A DNA stretch of 64,000 bases from assembly GCA_047967505.1 (NCBI GenBank), contig CM106540.1; one strand, written 5' to 3'. Below the pieces are notes generated by a model, which worked only from the letters and a program-made list of their open reading frames with translations, made no database searches and was not told where the DNA came from. The translations under genes and the position numbers were made by a program. Of the stretch, positions 55,272 through 64,000 are shown piece by piece. The number at the start of each line of letters is the position of its first letter. The stretch's first letter is position 1. Origin of the DNA: Dipteris shenzhenensis. Taxonomy: Eukaryota > Polypodiophyta > Polypodiopsida > Gleicheniales.

Positions 55272-55617
55272 GCCCTATGCTATGTGTGTTTGTGTTGAGT
55301 CACATAAAGGTTCTCAGCCTTGAGTTGTCCCTCTAAATTGAATTTATTTGGAGTCAATAAGAGATCCTCTGTCCTGGGTTGTCTTCCAAAAATGATTGTA
55401 TTGTGTTTTACTTTGGTTGATGGTATTGACCACCCAGTTCAGAGTAAGGGGGGATGACGAGTGATGGTTTGCCCTTGCCAGTCGCAAGCTGACTGAGAAG
55501 TCACTATCACATGGGAGGTGTTGGATAGTTGGACTTGCTCTTTGCAGTATTACGGTGGAGGGGGGATCGGTCTACTCTTGCGTGTTGGGTCTCACACCTC
55601 TTTGCTCTGAAGGGGGG
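55272..55617 (+). other. Copia-7 3' untranslated region and polypurine tract
   Basis: No coding potential. It ends in GAAGGGGGG directly before the 3' LTR. A second purine run AGTAAGGGGGGAT lies at about 55443-55455, reminiscent of a duplicate polypurine tract. Confidence 0.65.
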
Positions 55618-55807
55618 TGTTGGAGATATCATAGCCAAAGAGTGTGGTGATGTGATGTGTTGGTGTGTAGTACTAGGTGATCTAGTACTAGTCTGTGTGT
55701 GAGTCATGTGTGAGTGCCACTGTGTGAGTGCCACATGTCATCATGGGACTTATCCCATATGCACTAGGTGCTAGTGTGTGATTGAGTAGTCTATACAAGG
55801 CTTGTAC
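55618..55807 (+). repeat. Copia-7 3' LTR, left part
   Basis: TGTTGGAGATATC ... GGCTTGTAC, ending at the TGTAC duplicated by Ty3-6. It aligns to 52756-52869 but has an extra stretch of about 80 bp (GAGTGTGGTGATGTGATG ... CTAGTACTAGTC) and a duplicated GTGTGAGTGCCAC. Confidence 0.85.
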
Positions 55808-56329
55808 TGACACATCCCAGCACTCCTGAAACCCCTGATCTGCAAAATAACCACACACAACATCAGAACTGAGCAGGCTGCTCACCACCCAACCGTGACA
55901 TCTACGGGATGTGATCCCGAATCAGAAGATGTCCCCTCCGAGCCACGAGCTGAGCTACTGGCACGAACTCCCAATCAGATCCCAACCAGCCTGGTGTCCC
56001 ATACCACCAGGTGGCGCTGTGAAGCCCTGGATCTGCCACTGGGCCTTGGGCTACGCTAAGATGCAGGCGCGCGTCCGCGACACAATCCAGGATCAGACCT
56101 AGCACCTGGGAACGAGACTTGCTCCCAACTGCCCTCTGAGAACTGAACCCCCTGGGCCCCTTTTATAGACTCGGGCCCCGGCGCCAAAAATAGCGAAGAC
56201 CTATAAATAGTTCATACCCTTGCCACTCAACCCGAGAATCAAGCCTGCCTAGCTCTAAGCCTCCCCAGGCTAACCTGAGCTAGTTCTGTGTACCTAGTAC
56301 ACGTCAGATACCGATCCGTGCACATGACA
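55808..56329 (-). repeat. Ty3-6 3' LTR
   Basis: In plus view TGACACATCCCAGC ... GTGCACATGACA; begins and ends with TG/CA. On the minus strand it has a TATA box TCTATAAAAGGGG (complement at about 56156-56168). Internal short inverted repeats include CCAGGTGGCG and CCACCAGGTGG. Confidence 0.96.
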
Positions 56330-56347
56330 TACTCCCCCTCCTCTAAG
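56330..56347 (-). other. Ty3-6 polypurine tract
   Basis: On the minus strand, CTTAGAGGAGGGGGAGTA directly precedes the 3' LTR and overlaps the stop region of gag-pol. It primes plus-strand DNA synthesis. Confidence 0.85.
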
Positions 56348-59300
56348 AACTCACTCCTGAGTTCGCTAAGAAATCGGGAAATGTTCTTTGGAGGTTTTGT
56401 AATGTCTCCCATGTTGCATCCTCCTCAACACGATCCTTCCACTTAATCTTGTATTCCGTGATAGTACGATTTCGAATCTGTCTTTCACGGAATTCAAGAA
56501 TAGATTCAGGTTCGTGAGGAATAAAAGTTAAATCTGTAACTTCTATAATCTCATGAGGAGAAACAATTTGATCATCTGCACCCAATACTTCTTTCAGTCT
56601 ACTGACATGAAAGACTGGATGTACTTTAACATCAGGAGGCAATTCTAGTCGATATGCAACTGGTCCAATTCTTTTAATGACCTTGAATGAGCCACAGTAT
56701 CTGGGGGATAATTTCGGAACCAAACCAGTACTTAGGCTCTTGGATTCCTTAGGAATTCGCAAATATACCATCGTTCCTTCAGAGAACTCTCTAGGTGAAC
56801 GATGTCTATTAGCATAAAATCTGTCCCGATCTTGGGCACTTCTAATAGACTCCTTGGCAAACTGCAACATTTCCTGCATGTCTTGCAAGAAGTTCTTAGC
56901 AGCATCATTTTGAATCCCTTGTAATCCAACCATAACTGGTGACTTAGGTTGAAACCCGTACATAAGCATAAAAGGACTATAACCTGTACTAGAATGCTTT
57001 GCACTGTTGTAAGCAAATTCAATCATGGGTAGATAATCTTCCCACGAAGACTGTCTCTTAGATACATATGCCCGAAGCATGTCTTCAACCAACTGGTTGA
57101 CCTTCTCTGTACTGCCATCGGATTGTGCATGATCCGAGGAACTCATACTTAGAGTAGTTTCCAACTTCTCAAATACAAGTGTCCAAAAGGTACTTGTAAA
57201 CTTTGAGTCCCTGTCACTGACTATGTCCGATGGCAAACCATACAGCTTGAACAAGTGGTCCACAAACTCGTGAGCCAGCTGAACAGCTGAAATAGTTGTT
57301 CTTGTAGGTAAGAATCTAGCCATTTTTGTCAAACGGTCGACTATGACCCAAATAGAGTCATGACCCTTGCGCGTTCGAGGCAAACCAGTAATAAAATCCA
57401 TGGAAATACTTTCCCACTTATTACCTGGAATCTGTAATGGCTGTAATAAGCCCGCGCTCCTAAGGCGTTCAGCCTTAGTAACCTGACAAACTCGGCAACC
57501 TACCACATAGTTCTCTATAAATGCACGCATCTTAGGCCAATAAAAGGTATGCTTCACAAGAGACAGAGTCCTATGTATACCTGGATGTCCCGCACTAGGA
57601 GCATCATGACACTCCCAGAGAATCTTGGATTTTAGGTCCAGAACATCAGGCACACAAATCTTTTCATTCCGGAACAGCAAGCCGTTCCTAATCATCCACC
57701 ACTGACCTCCCGCCGCCTGTATCCTAGGTGGCACAATCCCTGAGTCCTGGTCAACCATGGAGCTCCCATGTTGGACTCTCTGCCAATAAGAACTGAAATG
57801 ACTATCAGTTGCGTATAGCCCTCTCAAGGATTGAAATAGGTCTGAGGATATTTCCGTAAATGACAAAGCATTTACAAACTTAACTCGACTTAAGGCATCC
57901 GCCACACTATTCAACGAACCCTTACGATAACGTATTTCGAAATCAAAATCCTGCATTAGCTCTGCCCATCTAGCTTTCCTTTCTCTCAATTCTGATCCAT
58001 CACACACATACTTGATTGACTGGTGATCAGTCAATACAAGGAACTTTGAACCATACAAGTAGTGTCTCCAAACCTTGAGAGCATACACTACCGCATAAAG
58101 TTCCTTCTCGAGTGTGGGCCAATGATACTGAGTGTCGTCTAGCTTCTTACTTTCAAAAGCTACAGGTCTGCCCTCTTGGAATAGAGCTGCCCCAATCGCA
58201 TAATCACTCGCATCGGCCTCTAAAACATAAGGCCGGGTAGGATCGGGTAATGCAAGAACGGGTGCTTCCTTGATAGATAACTTCAAGGTTTCAAAAGCCT
58301 TGTTCATTGCATCATTCCAAGGGATCGGCTGAGTAGACCTGCGTCCACGACCTTTCAATATGTTGGTCAAGGGTACCGTGATTTGGGAGTAATCACGGAC
58401 TGACTTCCGAAGAAATACCGTAAATCCTAGGAAAGAGCGAAGTTGTTTCACAGTCTGAGGTATAGGCCAATCTAAAACCTTCTGGATACGATCCAGATCA
58501 ATGCTAATACCTTCAGAAGAAATCTTGTGTCCTAAGTAAATGATCTCCTTCATAAAGAAGTCACATTTACTCATCTTGGCATAAAGCTTATGCTGTCTTA
58601 GAACAAATAAGACAACCCGGAGGTGTCCTATATGATCCTCAAGCGTTTTACTATATACCAAGATATCATCTAAGAACACGACAACAAATTTGCCCAGATA
58701 ATCTCTGAACAAATCGTTCATCATCTGCTGAAAAGTAGCAGGAGCATTGGTCAAACCAAAAGGTAATACGAGGAACTCGTAATGACCATACCTAGTCCGG
58801 AATGCGGTCCTATCTATGTGTTTAGCATAGATACGGATTTGATGATAACCCGTACGCAAATCAATCTTAGTGAAATACTTCGCTCCGGCCAAACGGTCTA
58901 TCAAATCATCAGAACGAGGTAAAGGATAGCGGTTCTTAATTGTAACTTTATTAAGTCGTTTATAATCTATACACATCCTCCAGGAAGAATCCTTCTTCTT
59001 TCTTAAGAGGACAGGTGCACCCCAAGGAGATTTACTTGGGCGGATATAGCCCATATTCAGGTAATCCTGAAGCTGGATAGCTAACTCATCCTCCTCTACC
59101 TGGCTCATCCTATACGGTGGTACACTGATAGGTTGAGCCCCTGGGACTAAGTCTATGCGATGATCTACTGCCCTTTCTGGAGGTAAACCTTCCGGCAGTT
59201 GAGCTGGAAATACGTCTTTAAAATTATCTAACAACGTTCTCAATTCTCGGTGTTCAAACACACTTAATTCATTTTTGTTAATTACCGAAACAATAAATGA

Positions 59301-60926
59301 AGAAAGTGGAATCAAAACACACTGATAGACATCATAATGAGAAGTGTTCAATATATTCCGAAGCTGCATCGCAGATACAAGAGGTCCCTGAGAAGGGGTA
59401 ATCTTATCACACTGAATACAAAATTGGGTGCCTTTGTCTTCAAAAGAAAGCGTATGCTCCGTCCATCCGATCTGGATATTGTGGGTTTTAAACCACTCTA
59501 TCCCGATCAGCAAGTCTACATGCTCTAGATGCATAACGTAACATGTGAGAGCTCCCGTGTAGGCTTGAATCCGGATGGGAAGCACTTCAACCTTGCGATC
59601 CCAAAACTGCTTCCCGGCTGGAAGCTGCACCTCGTAGGTGTGGTCGCTAGGTACTGTGGACAGCCCCATCTTCTGCACAAATTTGTAATTAATAAAATTG
59701 TGAGAGCTGCCCGGATCAAAGAGAATGTGAACCTGTTGGTCCCTAACTTCTCCATAAACTCGGAAAAGATCATGGGAACCAAACAACGAAGTATTAAAGG
59801 TACAATTACAAGAAAGGGGGCAGGTAATGACATTTACTGAAATACCTGTCATGGTAACCTGGTTGGCTCCCTTGGCTGCGGTACGCGGACCTGCCTGGAG
59901 CTTCGGTCCTAGCACCAATCTCTGGTTCTTCCGCTTAGGACACTCATTCTTCGTGTGGCCCCGCTCCTCGCAATAAAAACACCGGCCCTCTTTCTTGAGC
60001 CAGAGAGTGCGAAGGAAACGGGCCTTACCATTCTTCGCAGGAGTTAAGCTTTTCCTGGAGGCGTTGTCCGTAGACTTCGTCTCCCCAATACCAGTTGCAT
60101 GCTGAAAGAACTTGCGTTTGTTCTTTCTGCTGGTCTCGGTAACTGTGGTTGCCTTGGTTCCGGCCATGGTATCATCATATATGCGCGCATATGTCATGGC
60201 CTCCTGCAATGTTGTGCACTTGTTATTTTTAATCTGTAACTTATAGGAGTCTGGCAAACCATCCACAAAAAAACCTAACAAGGTTACAGGATCCATTTTG
60301 GTGGCCCTGGTTTGCAGATCCCTAAATCTCTGAAGATAGACTTCAAAAGTTAAGTTCAATTTTGACATATCGAGGGCTTTGAGCTTGCCGACGATATCGT
60401 AGTCATCTTCCTTCTTCAGGAACTCCTTCCTGAAGATACCCTCAAATTCTGTCCAAGTGTCAGGCTTAGGCTGGAGTTCTTTCCACCAAAGCAAGGCTTT
60501 ACCTGACATAAACCCTGCTGCTAGCTGAATCTTTTTCTCGTCTGGATAGGGGTGAAATTGGAAGTGAACTTGCCACTTGTGCAGCCAAGTGTCAACCACC
60601 TCCTTTGTTCTTGATTTCTGGTCACCTGGAAAGGGATCCGGAGTGATATTCGGGCCTAGCACGGAGGCCATGGCATCCACATGCGTGAGTGCCTGAACCG
60701 TGCTAGCCAGAAGAGTCAAGGTAGCTTGTATCCCTTGGAGTTGCTGTGTCAACCCCGATTGATTAGCGTTGACCTGCTCAAATTTACCATCTAGAGCAGT
60801 CGTGAACTCACTGAAGGCTTTCTTAGTGATCAGGTCGTCATAGAGACCCTGATCATCCTCTCCCACTGGAGTGGAATCTAATTCCTGCTCTCCCATAGTG
60901 AACTCGGGATTCGGAGCATCAGACAT
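56343..60926 (-). CDS. Ty3-6 Gag-Pol polyprotein, intact, 1527 aa
   Basis: One frame from ATG at 60926 to the stop at 56343. Approximate residues: capsid about 95-260 (WLHKWQVHFQFHP, WKELQPKPDTW, FFVDGLP); zinc knuckle about 315-328 (CFYCEERGHTKNEC, C-x2-C-x4-H-x4-C); protease about 395-480 with LFDPGSSHNF (D-P-G instead of D-S/T-G); RT about 590-800 with motif A FTKIDLRTGYHQIRI and FLDDILVYS near 750; RNase H about 895-1030 (LEADASDYAIG, LEKELYAVVYAL, LTDHQSIKYV, ADALSRV); integrase about 1110-1400 with H-H-C-C, SMDFITGLP (Asp about 1177), VSDRDSKF (about 1236) and the Glu in DGSTEKVNQ (about 1275); chromodomain-like tail about 1460-1520 (RTITEYKIKW, EEDATWE). All catalytic residues I can check are present. 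The start is the first ATG after a 1-kb leader. Confidence 0.96.
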   Translation of the reverse strand: MSDAPNPEFTMGEQELDSTPVGEDDQGLYDDLITKKAFSEFTTALDGKFEQVNANQSGLTQQLQGIQATLTLLASTVQALTHVDAMASVLGPNITPDPFPGDQKSRTKEVVDTWLHKWQVHFQFHPYPDEKKIQLAAGFMSGKALLWWKELQPKPDTWTEFEGIFRKEFLKKEDDYDIVGKLKALDMSKLNLTFEVYLQRFRDLQTRATKMDPVTLLGFFVDGLPDSYKLQIKNNKCTTLQEAMTYARIYDDTMAGTKATTVTETSRKNKRKFFQHATGIGETKSTDNASRKSLTPAKNGKARFLRTLWLKKEGRCFYCEERGHTKNECPKRKNQRLVLGPKLQAGPRTAAKGANQVTMTGISVNVITCPLSCNCTFNTSLFGSHDLFRVYGEVRDQQVHILFDPGSSHNFINYKFVQKMGLSTVPSDHTYEVQLPAGKQFWDRKVEVLPIRIQAYTGALTCYVMHLEHVDLLIGIEWFKTHNIQIGWTEHTLSFEDKGTQFCIQCDKITPSQGPLVSAMQLRNILNTSHYDVYQCVLIPLSSFIVSVINKNELSVFEHRELRTLLDNFKDVFPAQLPEGLPPERAVDHRIDLVPGAQPISVPPYRMSQVEEDELAIQLQDYLNMGYIRPSKSPWGAPVLLRKKKDSSWRMCIDYKRLNKVTIKNRYPLPRSDDLIDRLAGAKYFTKIDLRTGYHQIRIYAKHIDRTAFRTRYGHYEFLVLPFGLTNAPATFQQMMNDLFRDYLGKFVVVFLDDILVYSKTLEDHIGHLRVVLFVLRQHKLYAKMSKCDFFMKEIIYLGHKISSEGISIDLDRIQKVLDWPIPQTVKQLRSFLGFTVFLRKSVRDYSQITVPLTNILKGRGRRSTQPIPWNDAMNKAFETLKLSIKEAPVLALPDPTRPYVLEADASDYAIGAALFQEGRPVAFESKKLDDTQYHWPTLEKELYAVVYALKVWRHYLYGSKFLVLTDHQSIKYVCDGSELRERKARWAELMQDFDFEIRYRKGSLNSVADALSRVKFVNALSFTEISSDLFQSLRGLYATDSHFSSYWQRVQHGSSMVDQDSGIVPPRIQAAGGQWWMIRNGLLFRNEKICVPDVLDLKSKILWECHDAPSAGHPGIHRTLSLVKHTFYWPKMRAFIENYVVGCRVCQVTKAERLRSAGLLQPLQIPGNKWESISMDFITGLPRTRKGHDSIWVIVDRLTKMARFLPTRTTISAVQLAHEFVDHLFKLYGLPSDIVSDRDSKFTSTFWTLVFEKLETTLSMSSSDHAQSDGSTEKVNQLVEDMLRAYVSKRQSSWEDYLPMIEFAYNSAKHSSTGYSPFMLMYGFQPKSPVMVGLQGIQNDAAKNFLQDMQEMLQFAKESIRSAQDRDRFYANRHRSPREFSEGTMVYLRIPKESKSLSTGLVPKLSPRYCGSFKVIKRIGPVAYRLELPPDVKVHPVFHVSRLKEVLGADDQIVSPHEIIEVTDLTFIPHEPESILEFRERQIRNRTITEYKIKWKDRVEEDATWETLQNLQRTFPDFLANSGVSS

Positions 60927-61896
60927 GGCTGAATACTAACTCGATTACAGGCTGAGAGAAATAGCCGGGAGAATCGAAACTAGAAGGAGAAGAGTAGAGG
61001 AAAGAAACCATCCCTCCAAGATGTGGCGAAATCAGAGAAGCTGGCTGGAAAAAGAAGATGTCGTGCACCAACGATCTGCGCGCGTAGGGGATGGGGTCCT
61101 TCTGCAGGTCCGCTGCAGGCCGTACAGTACGGAATAGCTGCTACTGTTGCAGCCGTTTCGTGGAGGCGGATCTCAGGCAGAGGCAGGTCGCAGATCTGCT
61201 GCTATTGCAGCCGTAACTAGATGGCGAAACTCTGGTAGGGGCAGGCTGTTCTTGCGCTGTCAAGCTTGAGGCTATGGCTGGACTTGAGGTCTCGCCAGTC
61301 TTTATAGAAGATAGCACAGCTATTCTGGAGGCTGTGCTTTCTAGAAAAGCCTAGCCACGCTTTCCAGAAAAGCTGGCCTCCCAAAATTGGGGCTTGGGGC
61401 TAAAATTAGCATGCACACCCTCCAATCTTGGAGGGTCGATGCTTTTTTCTGCGCCACCTTCCAGGCTTGGAAGATGGTGCTTTTTTCGCACCTCAGCCAC
61501 CCCTAGATGCTACTGAGCGCACCCTGCTCAGCCTGATGCACCCCCTGCCTGGGCCGATTTCGGCACCATCAGATGGCGCACTCCTCAGCCTCACCTACCA
61601 GCGACACTTACCTCTGTGCAGCCCTGACCAACATCCCAATTCCATCTCCTACTTAAGAGCCCTGTTTCGCCTCTCTTCCACACTCTCCTAGCTAGAATTT
61701 CACTCCCTCTCTCACTTAGGCTCTTCAGTAATTTCGAAATCAGGTCTCTCCTTCTTCCTGCCTTTTCCAGATATCTCTTCACCCCTCCTACTCCAGGTAG
61801 ACAGCAAAACACGCAGCAGGAAATCTCGAATTTCAGGGCATACCTGGAAGAGAAATCCGTCAAATTTCTCGCATCAGAAGTTCCTACCTCAGGAGT
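60927..61896 (-). other. Ty3-6 untranslated leader
   Basis: Nearly 1 kb between the primer-binding site and the gag-pol ATG. It contains a near-perfect palindrome CCGTACAGTACGG (61120-61132). Small frames occur on both strands without homology. GC-richer than neighbouring sequence. Confidence 0.65.
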
Positions 61897-61911
61897 TGGC
61901 TCTGATACCAA
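61897..61911 (-). other. Ty3-6 primer-binding site
   Basis: On the minus strand, TTGGTATCAGAGCCAAC lies one or two bases inside the 5' LTR; initiator Met-tRNA class extended. Confidence 0.88.
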
Positions 61912-61912
61912 C

Positions 61913-62434
61913 TGACACATCCGAGCACTCCTGAAACCCCTGATCTGCAAAATAACCACACACAACATCAGAACTGAGCAGGCTGCTCACCACCCAACCG
62001 TGACATCTACGGGATGTGATCCCGAATCAGAAGATGTCCCCTCCGAGCCACGAGCTGAGCTACTTGCACGAACTCCCAATCAGATCCCAACCAGCCTGGT
62101 GTCCCATACCACCAGGTGGCACTGTGAAGCCCTGGATCTGCCACTGGGCCTTGGGCTACGCTAAGATGCAGGCGCGCGTCCGCGACACAATCCAGGATCA
62201 GACCTAGCACCTGGGAACGAGACTTGCTCCCAACTGCCCTCTGAGAACTGAACCCCCTGGGCCCCTTTTATAGACTCGGGCCCCGGCGCCAAAAATAGCG
62301 AAGACCTATAAATAGTTCATACCCTTGCCACTCAACCCGAGAATCAAGCCTGCCTAGCTCTAAGCCTCCCCAGGCTAACCTGAGCTAGTTCTGTGTACCT
62401 AGTACACGTCAGATACCGATCCGTACACATGACA
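61913..62434 (-). repeat. Ty3-6 5' LTR
   Basis: Plus view TGACACATCCGAGC ... CGTACACATGACA. Differences from the other LTR by eye: C/G near the left end, G/T in GAGCTACTTGC, G/A in GGTGGCACTG and G/A in CCGTACAC. TATA box on the minus strand at about 62261-62273. Confidence 0.96.
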
Positions 62435-62439
62435 TGTAC

Positions 62440-62837
62440 TTCACTTGTCTTGATATACTTGATGGATGAATGAAAGCCTTCTTCGTGTCTTAATTGGAGC
62501 ATTATTTTTTTACACCCTAACTCTCTCTCTCTCTCTCTATCACAGACCCCTTAGGGAAGACGATGTTCCTCATATTTCATATTTTACATTTTGTATCTAG
62601 GCATTTTTGGTACTCTATTTCATTTCATTTTGTATCTAGGATTTTTGTAGCCATTTTTGGCATCTTAGCGGTATTACGATGAGGCCACCAAGTTGGCGCA
62701 TCGTTGATGATGTATTTTCCTTTCGGATGATTTTGTGTCCCACAGGCCATGTATGGCCTTCCGTGGACCTTTAATAAAATTTCCTTCTTTCTCTCTCTCT
62801 CTCTCTCTCTCTCCTCCCTTCCACCATGTTTCTAACA
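62440..62837 (+). repeat. Copia-7 3' LTR, right part
   Basis: TTCACTTGTCTTG ... CCACCATGTTTCTAACA. It continues the 5' LTR pattern after the Ty3-6 insertion (TTGATGGATGAA, CTTCTTCGTGTC) with a (CT)n run, then a T-rich segment, AATAAAATTTCC and a terminal (CT)n. It lacks the 53145-53560 segment of the 5' LTR. Confidence 0.83.
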
Positions 62838-62842
62838 ATACC

Positions 62843-64000
62843 CAATAAAAATGCACTTGATAGTTTTATCATCCAACTTGGTGCATGTCTAAGAAGGCAC
62901 ATGGGCATACGCCAAACATCCAAATGTCCTCATCTGAGAAATGCAAGGCTTACGACCTGTCCAAGCCTCATAAGGTGTGGTAGTCTGCAATGCCTTTGTG
63001 GGACATGTATTCAAAATGTAACTAGCACACACAACGGCATCCAACCACAACTTGTTACACAAATGCTTGCCTTTCAACATGCACTTGGCCATCTCCATCA
63101 CTAATCTATGCTTCCGCTCACCCACGGGATTCTGTTGAGGAGTATAAGGCACCGTGCATCGATGATGTATGCCACGTGAAGCTAAAAAAATAGCAAACTC
63201 CTTTGACATATATTCACCCCCCCTGTCTTTATTAATGTGAGCAATGTGCAGCCCATTCTCATTCTCAGTCAAGGCAATAAAATGCTTGAAGCATGAAGAA
63301 ACTTCAGATTTGGATTTCAATGCGAAAATCCAAGTGTACCTAGTGAAGTCATCAATGAATGTAACAAAGTAATAGAATCCCCCAAGAGCTGCAATCCTCA
63401 TGGGTCCACAAACATCACTATGAACCAGATAAAGCTTGCGTGAAGCACGAACTCTCCCATCCTTCGGAAACACAAAACGGTGCATCTACCAAGCAAGCAA
63501 GGTTCATGAACATGCTTTGAAGGTATATGCAATTTGGGAAGATCAACAACCATACCATCCTTATATAACTTCACCAAAGTCCCATCAAGTATAGCATCAT
63601 CCAAACATCTGTCATAAGCATCGAGTCTATATAGACCTCTAGTCAATGTGTCAGTCAAGACCATGGTAAAGGCATGTGTAGCATCATACACTGCACACCG
63701 AACACCATAAAAAAGGACCTGATAGCCACATGTAGCTATGGCTGAAATAGAAATGAGGTTTTTGCGAATGCCTGGAACATAAACCACATTCTCTAGAGTG
63801 ACAAGACCACTAGAAACAGAAGTAAGAGCTACTTGTCCAATACCTTTCACGGTATATGAGGCATTATTGGCACATGTGACACTCCCCCCCTTAGATGTAT
63901 GCTCAAGTGAGCTGAATAACTTTCTGGAGGAAGTAATGCCCTTGCTAGCATCACTATCAAAGAACCAGGCATCATGAACATTAAAAACTGCCTTGTAGGC
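62843..64000 (-). pseudogene. Copia-4 integrase and protease, piece 3, continues past right edge
   Basis: On the minus strand, 63485-62889 reads HSDVCGPMRIAALGGFYYFV (first Asp), NKDRGGEYMSKEFAIFLASR (second Asp intact, unlike Copia-3) and YTPQQNPVGERKHRLVMEMA (Glu), then VVCASYILNTCPTKALQT and [13 protein letters not shown]. 63850-63398 reads VALTSVSSGLVTLENVVYVP and GIRKNLISISAIATCGYQVL. DSDASK-like sequence near 63945-63955 marks the protease. A frameshift near 63485 and a deletion in the zinc-binding part (about 63580) break the frame. Confidence 0.86.

Larger units (their letters stand above)
55808..62434 (-). mobile_element. Ty3-6: young, structurally complete Ty3/gypsy element
   Basis: 6627 bp on the minus strand. 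LTRs 61913-62434 (5') and 55808-56329 (3'), both 522 bp, differing at about four positions. Exact 5-bp duplication TGTAC (55803-55807 and 62435-62439). Primer-binding site at about 61897-61911, polypurine tract at about 56330-56347, and one uninterrupted 1527-codon gag-pol frame with all enzymatic domains. High LTR identity together with an intact frame implies very recent insertion and possible present-day mobility. It sits in the 3' LTR of Copia-7. Confidence 0.97.
52756..62837 (+). mobile_element. Copia-7: gag-only copia element with long unequal LTRs, contains Ty3-6
   Basis: 5' LTR 52756-53856, primer-binding site, leader, gag with zinc knuckle (54431-55271), 3' untranslated part, polypurine tract, and a 3' LTR (55618-62837) split by Ty3-6. 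Flanks are ATACT (52751-52755) and ATACC (62838-62842). There is no protease, integrase, RT or RNase H between gag and the polypurine tract, and only 0.35 kb of non-coding sequence there. It resembles non-autonomous retroelements that retain structural Gag and rely on partner enzymes, but deletion of pol after insertion is not excluded. Confidence 0.85.
19721..64000 (+). other. GMPPA-like intron 7, at least 44.3 kb, open at right edge
   Basis: It begins with a good donor (GTAAGC). No exon resembling the C-terminal half of GMPPA was recognised in the remaining 44 kb, which is dominated by retroelements. Either this is a giant intron continuing beyond the window or the gene was cut here by rearrangement. 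Confidence 0.55.
44215..64000 (-). mobile_element. Copia-4: outermost copia of the nest (same family as Copia-3), minus strand, open at right edge
   Basis: Its own sequence is visible in three pieces: 44215-44425, 52573-52755 and 62843-64000. Each piece continues the previous one when compared with Copia-3 (linker, then integrase, then protease reading toward higher coordinates). The left end breaks off in the linker, so RT, RNase H and the 3' LTR are missing. The right end leaves the window in the protease region. Copia-5 and Copia-7 lie within it. Confidence 0.85.

Noticed and set aside
56343-60926. Ty3-6 as an endogenous pararetrovirus or retrovirus
   Set aside because: It has LTRs, integrase and a 5-bp target duplication, which plant pararetroviruses lack, and no envelope-like frame follows pol.
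1-64000. tRNA, rRNA, CRISPR or prokaryotic operon signals
   Set aside because: None seen; the TGGTATCAGAGC-like sites are retroelement primer-binding sites, not tRNA genes, and the direct repeats lack CRISPR spacing.

Overview
The window is nuclear DNA of a plant with a large, repeat-rich genome. Two things point there: a split gene with GT-AG introns whose product matches plant GDP-mannose pyrophosphorylase alpha-like (GMPPA/KONJAC-type) proteins, and a dense layer of Ty1/copia, Ty3/gypsy and L1-type LINE elements. The introns are far longer than is usual in compact angiosperm genomes, so a fern, lycophyte, gymnosperm or other large-genome plant is more likely. I cannot name the species. I saw no tRNA, rRNA, CRISPR array or prokaryotic gene organisation.

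Host gene (+ strand). Exons 1-3 lie at 2351-2768 and exons 4-7 at 18887-19720. They give a continuous 179-codon reading frame, roughly the first 40-45% of a GMPPA-like protein. Intron 3 is 16.1 kb and full of retroelements. After exon 7 no further exon was recognised up to the right edge, so intron 7 is at least 44 kb, or the gene is broken.

Inside intron 3: LINE-1 (minus, 3.26-7.57 kb) carrying two foreign fragments (a Ty3 gag piece and an opposite-strand LINE RT piece); an LTR candidate with TATA box (from 8.23 kb); Copia-1 (10.13-11.7 kb); Ty3-2 (minus, 11.7-13.75 kb, with an internal tandem duplication); and Ty3-3 (plus, 13.75-18.7 kb).

Downstream of exon 7: a Ty3 integrase relic (20.75-21.3 kb); Copia-2 (21.3-22.5 kb); a LINE ORF1 relic (24.85-25.34 kb); Copia-3 (minus, 26.46-37.24 kb) split by Ty3-5 (28.38-33.23 kb, target duplication GGCAT); and LINE-4 (plus, about 38.4-42.4 kb).

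From 44.2 kb to the right edge lies a layered nest. The oldest layer is Copia-4 (minus, same family as Copia-3), visible at 44215-44425, 52573-52755 and 62843-64000. Copia-5 (44426-52567, duplication ATCAT) and Copia-7 (52756-62837, near-duplication ATACT/ATACC) inserted into it. Copia-6 (49889-52150) inserted into Copia-5. Ty3-6 (55808-62434, duplication TGTAC) inserted into the right LTR of Copia-7. Ty3-6 has 522-bp LTRs differing at about four positions and one open 1527-codon gag-pol frame, so it is the youngest and the only element that looks coding-competent. Copia-7 has gag but no pol. Every element with a visible primer-binding site uses the initiator-Met-tRNA type (TGGTATCAGAGC or a close variant).
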